In this document: positions 8,075 to 16,407 of the stretch, in pieces | How positions within the stretch are numbered: the stretch's first letter is position 1 | How the letters are laid out: the number at the start of each line of letters is the position of its first letter | DNA from: Candidatus Saccharimonadota bacterium | GTDB taxonomy: Bacteria; Patescibacteriota; Saccharimonadia; Saccharimonadales; Saccharimonadaceae | NCBI GenBank assembly: GCA_017516075.1 | Contig: JAFWDS010000013.1 | Coordinates: 1-58,890, forward strand | Direction: 5' to 3' | Length of the DNA: 58,890 nt | The notes under the pieces: generated by a model | Told to the model about the DNA's origin: nothing | The model's database searches: none | What the model saw: the letters and a program-made list of their open reading frames with translations, nothing else | Made by a program: the position numbers and the translations under genes

Positions 8075-10651
8075 TCAATCGTTTTGCTGATTTAACCAGC
8101 CGTCTAAAAACCCTCCCTCGCTTGAATTTTGGGGCGTAGGAGCGGTTTTAGGCTCAAAGATGGACTCATTAGCGTCTTCCACATTTGCGGCCGCCTTAGC
8201 GCGTTCTGCGGTGCTCCAGCGGTCTTCAATTTCTTTTTCTACGTCGGCACGAGATTTGCCGTATTTGGTGGCGGAGTAAACCTTGAGGTTTTCCATGAGC
8301 TCATCGTTTGGTTTGCCCATAAAGTCGTAGGGCGGGAGGCTCATAGTAAATGGCGCAGATGGCATATCAAACATCATGACCTTGGCTACGGAGGCGAAGT
8401 TTGGAGTTTTAGTGAGATCTTCGGCGGTAAAGGTGGGAGTAAAGGCTTTAACCATGAGTTCAGCGTCTGTGACACCAATACGACCGCAAACAATCGTACC
8501 AACGTTACCTAGAAGCGCTTCCCTGATTTTCTCGGTGAGCTGGGTCATGAACTGATTGGCGACAATAAGATTAAGGCGGTATTTCCTGGCCTCAGAGAGA
8601 ATAGATTCAAAGCTATCTGTAGCAAAGTTTTGGAACTCGTCAACATAAAGACAGAAATCTTGGCGCTCGTCCTCTGGCATATCTTGGCGGCTCATAGCGG
8701 CTTGTTGGAATTTCATCACGAAAATCATACCGAGAAGATTGGAGTTGATGTCACCGAGTTTGCCTTTGGAAAGGTTGACGAGGAAGATTTTTTTATTATC
8801 CATGATTTCCCTGATGTTGAAGCCGGATTTGACCTGTCCTAGAGTGTTTCTCATGATAGTGTTGGCGATGAATGGGCCCCATTTAGATGCAAACCAAGTA
8901 GTAACTTCACCGGAATCGCTGGATTTCTGGGAGGCTGGGAACTCTTTGGTCCAGTAGTCGTAGACGGCTTTGTCGGTGACGAATTGAAGCTTGTATTTAA
9001 CAAACTCTGGGTCAGTGAAACACTGGGGGATATCAATAAAGGTGGCACCAGCCGGGTCGGACATGAGGAGAAGAGCGGCGTTTCGGAACATGTGTTGACC
9101 ACGAGGGCCAAAGAAGCCTTGGTTCTGCGGATCGAACAGAGACTGAAGCATACTGATCCCCTCTTGGACGATGAAGTCTTTCTGGTCATCATTGGTAAAT
9201 TCAAACATATTCATACCGACTGGGTGCTCGATATCAGATGGGTCGAAATAAATGATGTCGTCGATTCTTTCTTCTGGAACGCGCTTCAAAATTGCCTCTA
9301 CTGCATCACCATGCGGATCGATAAAGGCAAAACCACGACCATCACACATATCTTGAAAGGCAAGGTTTTCGAGGAAGACGGATTTACCCATACCAGTTTG
9401 ACCAATGATGTACATGTGGCGACGACGATCTTTTTCTTGGAGATAAATTGGCTTTTTGTTGCCTCTAAATTCGTTCGTACCAAGGAAAAGACCTTCAGTG
9501 GCGAGTTTGGCTGGGCCGTCAACTTGTTTAGTGAGCTGGCGCTCGACGTTGGAGCTAGGGATGGAGCTCTGCTCTGGTAGGTGATAAATAGAGGCGAGTT
9601 CGACACTATTTAGGATGTTTGACTTGATGCCAACTGGGAAGAATCTAAAAGTGTAGTCAATAGATAGCTTTTTGGGGTCTTTTAACATATTGACCTTGAA
9701 ACCGTTTTGTTCTGGGGAGTTGAACTGCGAAAACGCCGAGACAATACTGCCAACAATTGCTGCGGAGCGAGGTTCAGAGCTAGAGCTTGCAACGATCCTT
9801 ATCAGCGTCTCAAAGGCTGGATAGCGCATTTTGTTACTGATAGCTTCGATTTCGCTCTGTTTGTAATTGGTGACTACCTCGGTTTTCTTTTCTTCTCTCT
9901 CTGCTGGCGGCTCGAATGGCGCTCTCATGATATCTATAGCGAGCTGACCAAACAAGGCTCCACCTGTAGTAACCTTTTTTCCTTCTTGGACATTTTTGAC
10001 ATATTCTTTGCCTTTAGATGTCCAATTTTTTTGTGCAGGACGACACGAAATTTGTACAGAAGCCCCTTCGCCTTTACTCACGCCGCCGAGAGCATTTAGG
10101 AGCGCGAGCGAAGCGTCTCGTTTGGTTTCTTCGTAGGTGGCAATTGGAAGATAATATTCTTTGTTAAGAGTGAGTTCAGCTCCAGCTACTGCACTAGTGC
10201 CTGCGCCGCCTTCGAAGATGTTCTCTACTCGATGTTCTTCTATCCTAGCGGTAGGATAGGCAGACTGAATGGCCTGCTTGATGGTTTCGGTGAGTTCAGA
10301 CGGAACGACAGCGTAATAATGGATGAAATTATCTTTAGCGACAATCTCAAAGGAGAAATGTCTCTCACCATATAGCCGAGTTTTGAGACCTTTTTCGGTG
10401 GTAGAGGTAAGAATAGAATACATAATCTGGGCTTTAGAGATAGCTTCATTGGCGATATCACGCTTATCTCTGCCTCCTCCGTCAATATCATCGGTGGTTG
10501 GAGGTAGATGGATTAGGAGCGGTTTCATTTTGAGGCTGCGTTCGTAGCGGTTTTTCTTGCGAAGCTTGGAGATTCTGGCACCAAAAACTATTGCAATGAG
10601 TAGGATAAAAGCTACAACCATTATCAAAATCACCACCCTTGTGTCTGGCAT
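8075..10651 (-). CDS. VirD4/TraD-like coupling ATPase (type IV secretion / DNA transfer family)
   Basis: The 858-residue membrane-anchored ATPase has an N-terminal membrane helix (about residues 5-25), a long N-terminal domain, then Walker A GQTGMGKSVF (near 420) and Walker B FCLYVDEFQNF (near 670). ANQFMTQL follows as sensor-like segment, and SLPPYDFMGKP lies near the C-terminus. This order matches the HerA/TraD/VirD4 superfamily that pumps DNA or protein through type IV systems. No VirB-type partners are in the window, so the exact role (DNA uptake, pilus assembly or transfer) is open. It follows the acidic 159-residue gene after 78 bp with its own agaggagc ribosome site. Confidence 0.75.
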   Translation of the reverse strand: MPDTRVVILIMVVAFILLIAIVFGARISKLRKKNRYERSLKMKPLLIHLPPTTDDIDGGGRDKRDIANEAISKAQIMYSILTSTTEKGLKTRLYGERHFSFEIVAKDNFIHYYAVVPSELTETIKQAIQSAYPTARIEEHRVENIFEGGAGTSAVAGAELTLNKEYYLPIATYEETKRDASLALLNALGGVSKGEGASVQISCRPAQKNWTSKGKEYVKNVQEGKKVTTGGALFGQLAIDIMRAPFEPPAEREEKKTEVVTNYKQSEIEAISNKMRYPAFETLIRIVASSSSEPRSAAIVGSIVSAFSQFNSPEQNGFKVNMLKDPKKLSIDYTFRFFPVGIKSNILNSVELASIYHLPEQSSIPSSNVERQLTKQVDGPAKLATEGLFLGTNEFRGNKKPIYLQEKDRRRHMYIIGQTGMGKSVFLENLAFQDMCDGRGFAFIDPHGDAVEAILKRVPEERIDDIIYFDPSDIEHPVGMNMFEFTNDDQKDFIVQEGISMLQSLFDPQNQGFFGPRGQHMFRNAALLLMSDPAGATFIDIPQCFTDPEFVKYKLQFVTDKAVYDYWTKEFPASQKSSDSGEVTTWFASKWGPFIANTIMRNTLGQVKSGFNIREIMDNKKIFLVNLSKGKLGDINSNLLGMIFVMKFQQAAMSRQDMPEDERQDFCLYVDEFQNFATDSFESILSEARKYRLNLIVANQFMTQLTEKIREALLGNVGTIVCGRIGVTDAELMVKAFTPTFTAEDLTKTPNFASVAKVMMFDMPSAPFTMSLPPYDFMGKPNDELMENLKVYSATKYGKSRADVEKEIEDRWSTAERAKAAANVEDANESIFEPKTAPTPQNSSEGGFLDGWLNQQND

Positions 10652-10729
10652 CTCAGTTAGCTCCTCTTATTGTTGTAAAATTAACACGGATTTTGCTGTT
10701 GTAAAAAATACTAAAACAGGTACGGCGGG

Positions 10730-11209
10730 TCATGATAGTACTCCTTTTTGTGGGTTTTCTCGTATCTCGTTGACCATGTCATCTAACACCTTTGGATCAA
10801 TCTCTTTTATCTTGTTTTCGAGGCTTTTTAATTCCTTGTCTGACAATTTATCATCTTGGAGAATTTTGGTTATTTCGTCTGGATATGGCGCACTCTGCTC
10901 TTCGGTATTTATCCCTGGCGGCATAAGTTCTACGACTTCACCTAGATGCTGGTCGTTTTCTTGAGGCTCTATGGCGTTATTGGTTGGTTCTAGAGGTACA
11001 GATAAGGCCGTGCTACCAATTTCTTGATTTTTGTTAGTGGGAATTTCTGGGGTTAATGGAGCGTTTGGTTTAGCGTTTTCTGGAGACCAATTTGATAAAT
11101 CAAGGTTTTCTTCGGAAGGATTTGTGTTGATATTTTCGTCGGCAACACCGGCGCCAGCAGAAAAAAACTGCATTCCGTCGCTTTTTTTACCTCCGCTATT
11201 ATTATCCAT
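10730..11209 (-). CDS. Acidic, Pro/Asn-rich protein of unknown function
   Basis: The 159-residue protein is mostly predicted disordered (about 1-105: Asn, Pro, Glu-rich), with a short helical C-terminus (about 105-150: EITKILQDDKLSDKELKSL...). It has no signal peptide or membrane helix. It is likely the first gene of an operon with the VirD4-like ATPase, and may be an accessory of it. A -10 TACAAT (11216-11221) lies only 6 bp before the ATG, so its mRNA is probably leaderless. I recognise no family. Confidence 0.65.
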   Translation of the reverse strand: MDNNSGGKKSDGMQFFSAGAGVADENINTNPSEENLDLSNWSPENAKPNAPLTPEIPTNKNQEIGSTALSVPLEPTNNAIEPQENDQHLGEVVELMPPGINTEEQSAPYPDEITKILQDDKLSDKELKSLENKIKEIDPKVLDDMVNEIRENPQKGVLS

Positions 11210-11226
11210 ATGCTTATTGTATCACA

Positions 11227-11580
11227 CTATGCGCGTTTCATGACTAAAAATTCTGCCAAAATTATGAAAAACACGATTAGGCTGATTGTCCACAGATTGA
11301 TTGCACCAAAGGATCTTGCCATCATCAGCATAATCGGGCCAAAGGCTAGTACCGCAGAATACAGGTAGTCTTTTGGTCTGGTGGCAGATTTTTTGAAGGC
11401 CATGCGAGAAAATGCCTGCCAAAGCAGTGTCATGATTCCGAAAGTAACGATATAGATTGTTGTAAAAAATAATAAAACTCCGAACGGGCCTATTTCCGTC
11501 GGAGAAGTAACATTTAGCATTAGTATCAAAGCTGCGAGTCCTACTATGCTGATAGTGTAGATAATGCGGTTATGCTTCAT
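11227..11580 (-). CDS. Small multi-pass membrane protein
   Basis: I placed the start at ATG 11580 (117 residues, MKHNRIIYTISIVG...) because TATAAT (11587-11592 on the minus strand) lies 6 bp upstream; the longer reading would run through the promoter. About four hydrophobic helices are visible (SIVGLAALILML; GVLLFFTTIYIVTFGIMTLL; YLYSAVLAFGPIMLMMA; LWTISLIVFFIILAEFLV), with a short basic cytoplasmic segment between the second and third. No family is recognised. It lies just upstream of the acidic-protein/ATPase operon, with its own promoter. Confidence 0.6.
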   Translation of the reverse strand: MKHNRIIYTISIVGLAALILMLNVTSPTEIGPFGVLLFFTTIYIVTFGIMTLLWQAFSRMAFKKSATRPKDYLYSAVLAFGPIMLMMARSFGAINLWTISLIVFFIILAEFLVMKRA

Positions 11581-11667
11581 AACTTCATTATAACACAACT
11601 GATTTGATCCCCCAAGTAATTTATTTATGGTTGAATGATTTGGAGGGAGGCGGGGGCTATCCGGCAC

Positions 11668-12119
11668 TTAAATCTTAACTATTGACCTGAGCCCTGGTCC
11701 GCCTTTCCCTTTTTGACCGCTTCACGCAAGGTGAAGCAAATGTCCTTGTTAGTGTTTCCTTCCACTCTGGTTTATTTTAAAGAAGGTGCTAGTGAAAGAT
11801 TTGCTAACGCGCTCTACGCTTTTCTATCTTTTGGATAGATTTAGCGGAGCTCTAGGTAATTCCTATTGTTGTAATTTATGGCTAGAAATTACCTTTTCGC
11901 CCGCCAAGTATTACGTTTTTTCAAGTTTCATTTTATTAAGGTTCCTTTGTTTTTACGTTTTTGTTTAGTCATCTCGACTGCTTTTATCGTAGCATATTAT
12001 GCTAAAAAAATCAATAGATTTGTTCAATTTTATCGATGTAATATTTACAACATTGACTCTATATATTCCCTGTTCTAAATAGTTGTTCGTTTTGTTGTGT
12101 TTTTTACAACAATATATTA
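11668..12119. other. Intergenic region without a recognisable gene
   Basis: The sequence is AT-rich towards the right, with small inverted repeats (ttcacgcaaggtgaa; aggtaatt/aattacct around 11854-11895). Short open frames exist on both strands, but none has a convincing ribosome site or protein-like composition. A small RNA cannot be excluded. Confidence 0.4.
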
Positions 12120-12305
12120 GCAATAATTCAATTCTAATGTGAGCGAGCATTGAGCAAGCCTGAGAAAGTTTTAATGGAATTTAGGAAAATTTGACTCGCG
12201 AACCGTGAAGACAGCCGTGAGACGAGCAAATTTTCCGTTAAAAATTCCATTAAAACTTTCCCAGCGTGCAGCGAAGCGCGAGCGAATATAGAATTGAATG
12301 ATTGC
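12120..12305. repeat. Nested palindromic element, family C, copy 1 (tmRNA upstream)
   Basis: Outer arms are 12120-12135 and 12290-12305 (gcaataattcaattct type, one mismatch). Inner arms are a perfect 19-bp pair, 12163-12181 and 12242-12260. Between outer and inner arms lie the family C signatures gagcgagcattgagcaagcc and gcgaagcgcgagcga, found again inverted in the element at 43545. The centre, with ccgtgaagacagccg, recurs in the element at 19763. It ends directly before the tmRNA promoter. Confidence 0.8.
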
Positions 12306-12307
12306 TA

Positions 12308-12336
12308 TTGTGTTTTGTAAGAAGTTATGGTAAAAT
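12308..12336 (+). promoter_or_regulatory. tmRNA promoter
   Basis: -35 TTGTGT (12308-12313), a 17-bp spacer and -10 TAAAAT (12331-12336) end 11 bp before the tmRNA 5' end. Confidence 0.55.
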
Positions 12337-12347
12337 TAACAACAGTT

Positions 12348-12705
12348 GGGGCTGATCATAGCTTAGACGGGATATTAACAGTTACAAGGCGCACCGATTA
12401 AATACCGTAAGTATTAATAAGTGCTAAAAACACGAAAACTGCGCATGTTGCTTACATGCCAGCTTATGCCTAGTTTGATTTTATAGGCTGATCTCAGACT
12501 AAGATTTCGTAGGTTTGGGATTATCATACAACGAGATTAAGGTTGTTTAATTGGCGAGAAATAACTCGAAAATATAGCCATGGCTTTCATTAGTTTCGTT
12601 TTCTGCAGCTGATGATATACGCCAAGACAAAACAGAAGACTATGTGCGTAGAATTGTGACCCAGTGATGTTTCGGACGCGGAGGCAGTATCCGCCAGCTC
12701 CACCA
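12348..12705 (+). ncRNA. ssrA: Transfer-messenger RNA (tmRNA)
   Basis: This 358-nt RNA rescues stalled ribosomes with SmpB. The acceptor stem GGGGCTG (12348-12354) pairs with CAGCTCC followed by encoded ACCA (ending 12705). A resume frame starts at GCT 12423 and reads AKNTKTAHVAYMPAYA before TAG 12471-12473; the tag ends in small hydrophobic residues as proteolysis tags do. The pseudoknot-rich body lies between. The T-arm stem is GCGGA/TCCGC but its loop is GGCAGTA, not the usual TTC-type loop, which is unusual for a tRNA-like domain. Confidence 0.93.
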
Positions 12706-12708
12706 CCG

Positions 12709-12814
12709 ATTTATTGCTAAAATGCTCCATCTGGGCATTTTTTTGTGCTCACTCGTCCATAAGACGCGCTTCGCACGGAGAAAATACCCATCTGAAGCAT
12801 TTTATCTAATAAAT
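12709..12814. repeat. Palindromic element, family A, copy 2 (tmRNA 3' flank; probable terminator)
   Basis: Arms at 12709-12726 and 12796-12814 are complementary (tattg-taaaatgct type). The left side forms a small GC hairpin around ccatctggg followed by TTTTTTT, resembling an intrinsic terminator for tmRNA. The right side has the family A block gagaaaatacccatct. The element starts 3 bp after the tmRNA CCA end, in the same orientation as the copies behind the two tRNA-Val genes. Confidence 0.8.
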
Positions 12815-12872
12815 AGCGTCCCGCAGGATGCGCTTTATTCAAAGAAATCACCAATCTGACGGGTTTTATTAA
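12806..12872. repeat. Degenerate family A relic
   Basis: A second, shorter palindrome partly overlapping the previous one retains caccaatctgacggg and a matching cgtcccg arm, but has lost the T-tract half. It looks like a decayed copy of family A. Confidence 0.45.
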
Positions 12873-12918
12873 CGAAATTACGTCAATATAATAGCGTTCA
12901 GTGGGTTAATTTAACTTC

Positions 12919-13159
12919 AAAATCGTTTTGGAAGTCAATCCCAAAACGATTTTTGTTTATAAATAAAAACTAAATCAGAATTCACTTCCGATTTAGTTTT
13001 CATAATAAGATTCTTTTGCTAAACTTTTCTTTTAAAGAAAAGTTTAGCCCAATAGAATAAGACCGGTAACTGCGAGGAAAACCGGTCTTATTGTAGAGTG
13101 TGGAGTTATTTTGGCTAATTTTTTGTTTTGACCTTTTGAATAATTTTTTTATTCAAAAG
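12919..13159. other. Array of five strong hairpins between tmRNA and comM
   Basis: Consecutive stem-loops have unrelated stems: 12919-12954 (aaaatcgttttgg pairing), 12966-13000 (aaaactaaatc pairing), 13018-13048 (gctaaacttttcttt, almost no loop), 13056-13092 (aataagaccgg pairing) and 13133-13159 (cttttgaataa pairing). Several are flanked by T or A runs like terminators. The 12873-13350 stretch holds no open frame I would call. It could be stacked terminators or a structured RNA. Confidence 0.6.
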
Positions 13160-13350
13160 CTATCTCTATAATAACGCGAAAAAATGCTAATGTCAACACT
13201 TTTTTGATACTTTTTTTGTACAATTTTGCCAAGTTTTCCACAAGCAGAATGTGTAACCTGTTATGTTTTTTGTTGTTAGCAAAACGTTTATGTTCCAATA
13301 ATTCATGAATTAGGGTTGAAGTTTTTGAAGTACCATGCTAAATGTAGCGC

Positions 13351-14865
13351 ATGATATCAAAAATACATTCAGCAATTCCCTACGGCTTTGAAGGAAGGCT
13401 GGTTGAAGTCGAGGGAGATATGAATCGTGGGCTTCCAGCTTTCAATATTGTGGGCATGGCAAACAAAACAATTAACGAAGCAAAGGATCGAGTGCGCAGT
13501 GCACTAGTGAATTCTGAGTTTAGTTTTCCGGATAAAAAAGTCACTATTAGTTTGGCGCCGGCGGAACTACAGAAGGATGGTGCATATTTGGACCTACCGA
13601 TTGCTCTGAATGTTTTGGTTTTGTCTGGACAGCTACTCAAAAGTGACGTGAGGGATCATCTATTTGTGGGCGAATTATCTCTCGATGGCGCTATAAGGCC
13701 AGTCAGAGGTATTATTAATATCGTTGAGGTCGCAAAAAAAGCCGGCTATAAAGAGATTTTCGTACCAAAAGCAAACCTGCCGCAAGCGTCTCTAGTTAGC
13801 GGTCCTACTATTTATGGCGTCAACACGCTACAAGAGCTATATTTATTTTTAAAGAAGCAGGCGGGGCTGGCTACTGCGAGCCACGAGATGCCGAGTCGTG
13901 CAACTAGCGATGATATCAATATGGTGCTGCTCGACCATATTCGTGGTCAACAGCTAGCCAAAAGAGCGATGCAAATTGCAATTGCTGGACATCATAATAT
14001 CTTAATTTCTGGGCCACCGGGTGCTGGCAAAACCTTACTAGCTAAAGCCTCTGCTAATCTTTTGCCGGATCTAACACCAGAAGAAATGGTCGATATCACC
14101 AAACTCTACTCTATAGCCGGAATAGCGACAGACGAAATAATTAAGGAGCGTCCGTTTAGGAATCCACATCACACGGCGAGTGCGACATCAATCATTGGTG
14201 GAGGAGCAGGGGCTAATCCCGGTGAAATCTCTTTGGCGCACAAGGGTATTCTGTTTCTAGATGAGATTCCAGAGTTCGCACGCTCGGTGCTCGAAACATT
14301 GCGACAACCATTAGAGGATAAAACAATTGCGATTTCGCGCGCGAACCGCAAATCTACTTATCCGGCGGATTTTATGTTGGTTGCGACGATGAATCCCTGT
14401 CCTTGTGGGTATCTCGGTGACCCTACGCATGAATGCAAGTGTACGGAAACGCAGATTCAGAACTATCAGAAAAAGCTCTCTGGGCCTTTGTTTGATCGTA
14501 TTGATATGAACGTAGAGGTTGAGAAAGTCGCAAATCAAGATTTGAGGCAAAATGCGCCTGCGACATCAGACGAACATACTGTTGTAAAAAATACCATAAC
14601 AGAGGCAATCGAGCGCCAAAGGCGACGTTATGGGCGAAGTGGAGTGTATAATAGTTCCCTTTCTTCGTTTGAAGTTTCAAAGCTTTTGAAGCTCGAGCCT
14701 TGCGCTGAGAAATTGCTGGCGGATGCTTCGGAAAGACTTAGTTTGTCAGCAAGAGCATATTTTAAAACCATTAAAGTTGCGCAGACGATTGCCGACTTGG
14801 AGGGCGCTGAGATCGTCAAACAGAATCATTTGGCGGAGGCTTTGACCTTCCGAAAACGGCAATAA
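13351..14865 (+). CDS. comM: YifB/ComM-type AAA+ ATPase (Mg-chelatase family)
   Basis: The 504-residue protein has a Lon-substrate-like N-terminal domain (about 1-180), an AAA+ core with Walker A GPPGAGKTLLAKA (near 222) and Walker B ILFLDEIPEF (near 305), and the C-terminal helicase-type cap (about 400-504). ComM is a hexameric helicase that promotes branch migration when transforming DNA is integrated. In naturally competent, parasitic CPR bacteria this fits uptake of host DNA. It stands alone between the hairpin array and the infC operon. Confidence 0.92.
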   Translation: MISKIHSAIPYGFEGRLVEVEGDMNRGLPAFNIVGMANKTINEAKDRVRSALVNSEFSFPDKKVTISLAPAELQKDGAYLDLPIALNVLVLSGQLLKSDVRDHLFVGELSLDGAIRPVRGIINIVEVAKKAGYKEIFVPKANLPQASLVSGPTIYGVNTLQELYLFLKKQAGLATASHEMPSRATSDDINMVLLDHIRGQQLAKRAMQIAIAGHHNILISGPPGAGKTLLAKASANLLPDLTPEEMVDITKLYSIAGIATDEIIKERPFRNPHHTASATSIIGGGAGANPGEISLAHKGILFLDEIPEFARSVLETLRQPLEDKTIAISRANRKSTYPADFMLVATMNPCPCGYLGDPTHECKCTETQIQNYQKKLSGPLFDRIDMNVEVEKVANQDLRQNAPATSDEHTVVKNTITEAIERQRRRYGRSGVYNSSLSSFEVSKLLKLEPCAEKLLADASERLSLSARAYFKTIKVAQTIADLEGAEIVKQNHLAEALTFRKRQ

Positions 14866-14884
14866 TAAAACTGGCAATTCCCTC

Positions 14885-14913
14885 TTGACTCTTGGGGAGG
14901 GTTTTGATATAAT
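14885..14913 (+). promoter_or_regulatory. infC operon promoter
   Basis: -35 TTGACT (14885-14890), a 17-bp spacer and -10 TATAAT (14908-14913) lie just after comM. The predicted transcript starts near 14920 with a short leader carrying the infC ribosome site. Confidence 0.75.
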
Positions 14914-14949
14914 TGATAACAGGTTAATTCAAGAGAAGAAAGGACTACT

Positions 14950-15468
14950 ATAAAAAATTTATCACGGACTAGACTAAATGGAGAGATTCGTTATCATGAG
15001 GTCCGCGTCATCGGTTCGTCTGGGGAGCAGCTAGGCATTATGTCTAGTCGCGAAGCCCAACTTCTTGCGAATGAACAGGGAGTGGATTTGGTAGAAATAG
15101 CTGCCAATGCTAATCCGCCGGTCGTTAAAATCATCGATTGGGGTAAATACCAATATCAAAAGATGAAAGAAGAAGCCAAAAATCGCAAAAAGGCTCGCGA
15201 AAAGCAGTCCGAGCTTAAACAAATGAAGATTGGTCTCAAAATTTCAGATAACGACCTTAACATCAAAGTTCGTAAAATGCGTGAATTCCTGGACGACGGA
15301 GATAGAGTAAAGATTTTAATTATCTTCCGCGGTCGCGAGATGGCTCACAAAGAGATTGGAAATGACTTGCTTAATAAAGTTATCGGTCTCTTAGGCGAGG
15401 GTATCGTGATTGAGAGTAAACCGCAAATGAACGGACGAAACCTATCAGCGCAAGTACGAAAGAAGTAA
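14950..15468 (+). CDS. infC: Translation initiation factor IF-3, probable AUA start
   Basis: IF-3 binds the 30S subunit and checks the start codon. The conserved N-domain needs the residues upstream of the first ATG (15040): [20 protein letters not shown] is encoded from 14956 on. The in-frame reading is open back to 14920 without ATG, GTG or TTG. An aagaaagga ribosome site precedes ATA at 14950, making it the best start (172 residues, normal IF-3 length). infC is known for rare starts (AUU in most bacteria) that let IF-3 autoregulate, so an AUA start is biologically sensible. It heads the infC-rpmI-rplT-rpmB operon. Confidence 0.85.
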   Translation: MKNLSRTRLNGEIRYHEVRVIGSSGEQLGIMSSREAQLLANEQGVDLVEIAANANPPVVKIIDWGKYQYQKMKEEAKNRKKAREKQSELKQMKIGLKISDNDLNIKVRKMREFLDDGDRVKILIIFRGREMAHKEIGNDLLNKVIGLLGEGIVIESKPQMNGRNLSAQVRKK

Positions 15469-15539
15469 TTTCCTACTTCCAAGGCTTACTGGTTGCACAT
15501 TCTGGGGGAAATATCAACTATAAAGAAAGGAAATCTATT

Positions 15540-15734
15540 ATGCCGAAGTTGAAGACGCATAAAGGTACCGCGAAACGTATCAAGGTTACTGGTTCTGGTA
15601 AATTGGTGCGCGAACGGGCATTCGGGAATCATATTCTCGCCAAAAAATCTAAAGCCAGGAAGCGCAATATGAAAACTTCCGCTTCTATCGATGGCAAAAT
15701 TGCTAAAAACGTTAAGAAAGCATTGGGGGTTTAG
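15540..15734 (+). CDS. rpmI: 50S ribosomal protein bL35
   Basis: The 64 residues begin [22 protein letters not shown], the L35 signature, and the protein is highly basic as expected. It follows infC by 71 bp with an aaagaaagg ribosome site and precedes rplT by 2 bp, the classic infC-rpmI-rplT order. Confidence 0.96.
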   Translation: MPKLKTHKGTAKRIKVTGSGKLVRERAFGNHILAKKSKARKRNMKTSASIDGKIAKNVKKALGV

Positions 15735-15736
15735 TC

Positions 15737-16084
15737 ATGAGAGTTAAAAGAGGCGTCGCGGCGCACGCGAAACACAAGAAGTTGTTACAAAAAACCAAGG
15801 GGATGCAGCATTATCGTCGTCGCAGTTTCCGTCTTGGTAAACAGGGCGTGATTAAGTCTTTGCAATATAGCTACAGAGATCGTCGTAATCGCAAACGCGA
15901 TTTGCGCGCGCTCTGGATTACGCGTATCAATAACGCATCAAGAGAGCTTGGTCTTTCCTACTCTCAGTTGATTGCGGGGCTCAAGGCCAAGAATATCAAT
16001 CTTGACCGCAAAGTTCTCGCTGATCTTGCCGTGAATAATCCTGAAGCATTCAAAGCAATTGTAAATACTGTGAAGGAGAAATAA
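15737..16084 (+). CDS. rplT: 50S ribosomal protein bL20
   Basis: The 115-residue basic protein shows the L20 pattern [17 protein letters not shown]...[16 protein letters not shown] and [21 protein letters not shown]. It helps early 50S assembly and in many bacteria represses its own operon. It is translationally coupled to rpmI and directly followed by rpmB. Confidence 0.97.
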   Translation: MRVKRGVAAHAKHKKLLQKTKGMQHYRRRSFRLGKQGVIKSLQYSYRDRRNRKRDLRALWITRINNASRELGLSYSQLIAGLKAKNINLDRKVLADLAVNNPEAFKAIVNTVKEK

Positions 16085-16085
16085 A

Positions 16086-16313
16086 ATGGCGATTTGTGAA
16101 ATTACTGGAAAAGGCAAGATGTATGGTCACAATGTTTCCTTCTCCCAGAGGCACACCCGCAAGGTGTTTAAGCCGAACGTGAGTAAGAGAACTTTGGTAA
16201 TTAATGGCCAAAAAGTTAAATGCAACGTTTCGACCCACGCGCTACGTACTTTGAAGAAAAAGGGATTAATCGAAACTCCAAAAGCACGTGCTGAGAAGAA
16301 ATCGAACAAATAA
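16086..16313 (+). CDS. rpmB: 50S ribosomal protein bL28
   Basis: The 75-residue protein begins MAICEITGKGKMYGHNVSFS, the L28 start, with RTLKKKGLIETP at the C-terminus. It lies 1 bp after rplT. L28 in the infC operon is not the enterobacterial arrangement (rpmB-rpmG), so it is a lineage feature. A strong terminator follows. Confidence 0.95.
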   Translation: MAICEITGKGKMYGHNVSFSQRHTRKVFKPNVSKRTLVINGQKVKCNVSTHALRTLKKKGLIETPKARAEKKSNK

Positions 16314-16330
16314 TTTATAAATCTTACTAT

Positions 16331-16361
16331 AAAAACCCATCGCCTTAAACGATGGGTTTTT
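16331..16361 (+). terminator. Terminator of the infC operon
   Basis: A perfect stem aaaaacccatcg/cgatgggttttt with a 7-nt loop and T-tract lies 17 bp after rpmB. Confidence 0.85.
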
Positions 16362-16407
16362 GTTGGTGGTCTAGTTTTTTCCGCGATTCCTTTTTTTTAG
16401 GTCGTGC

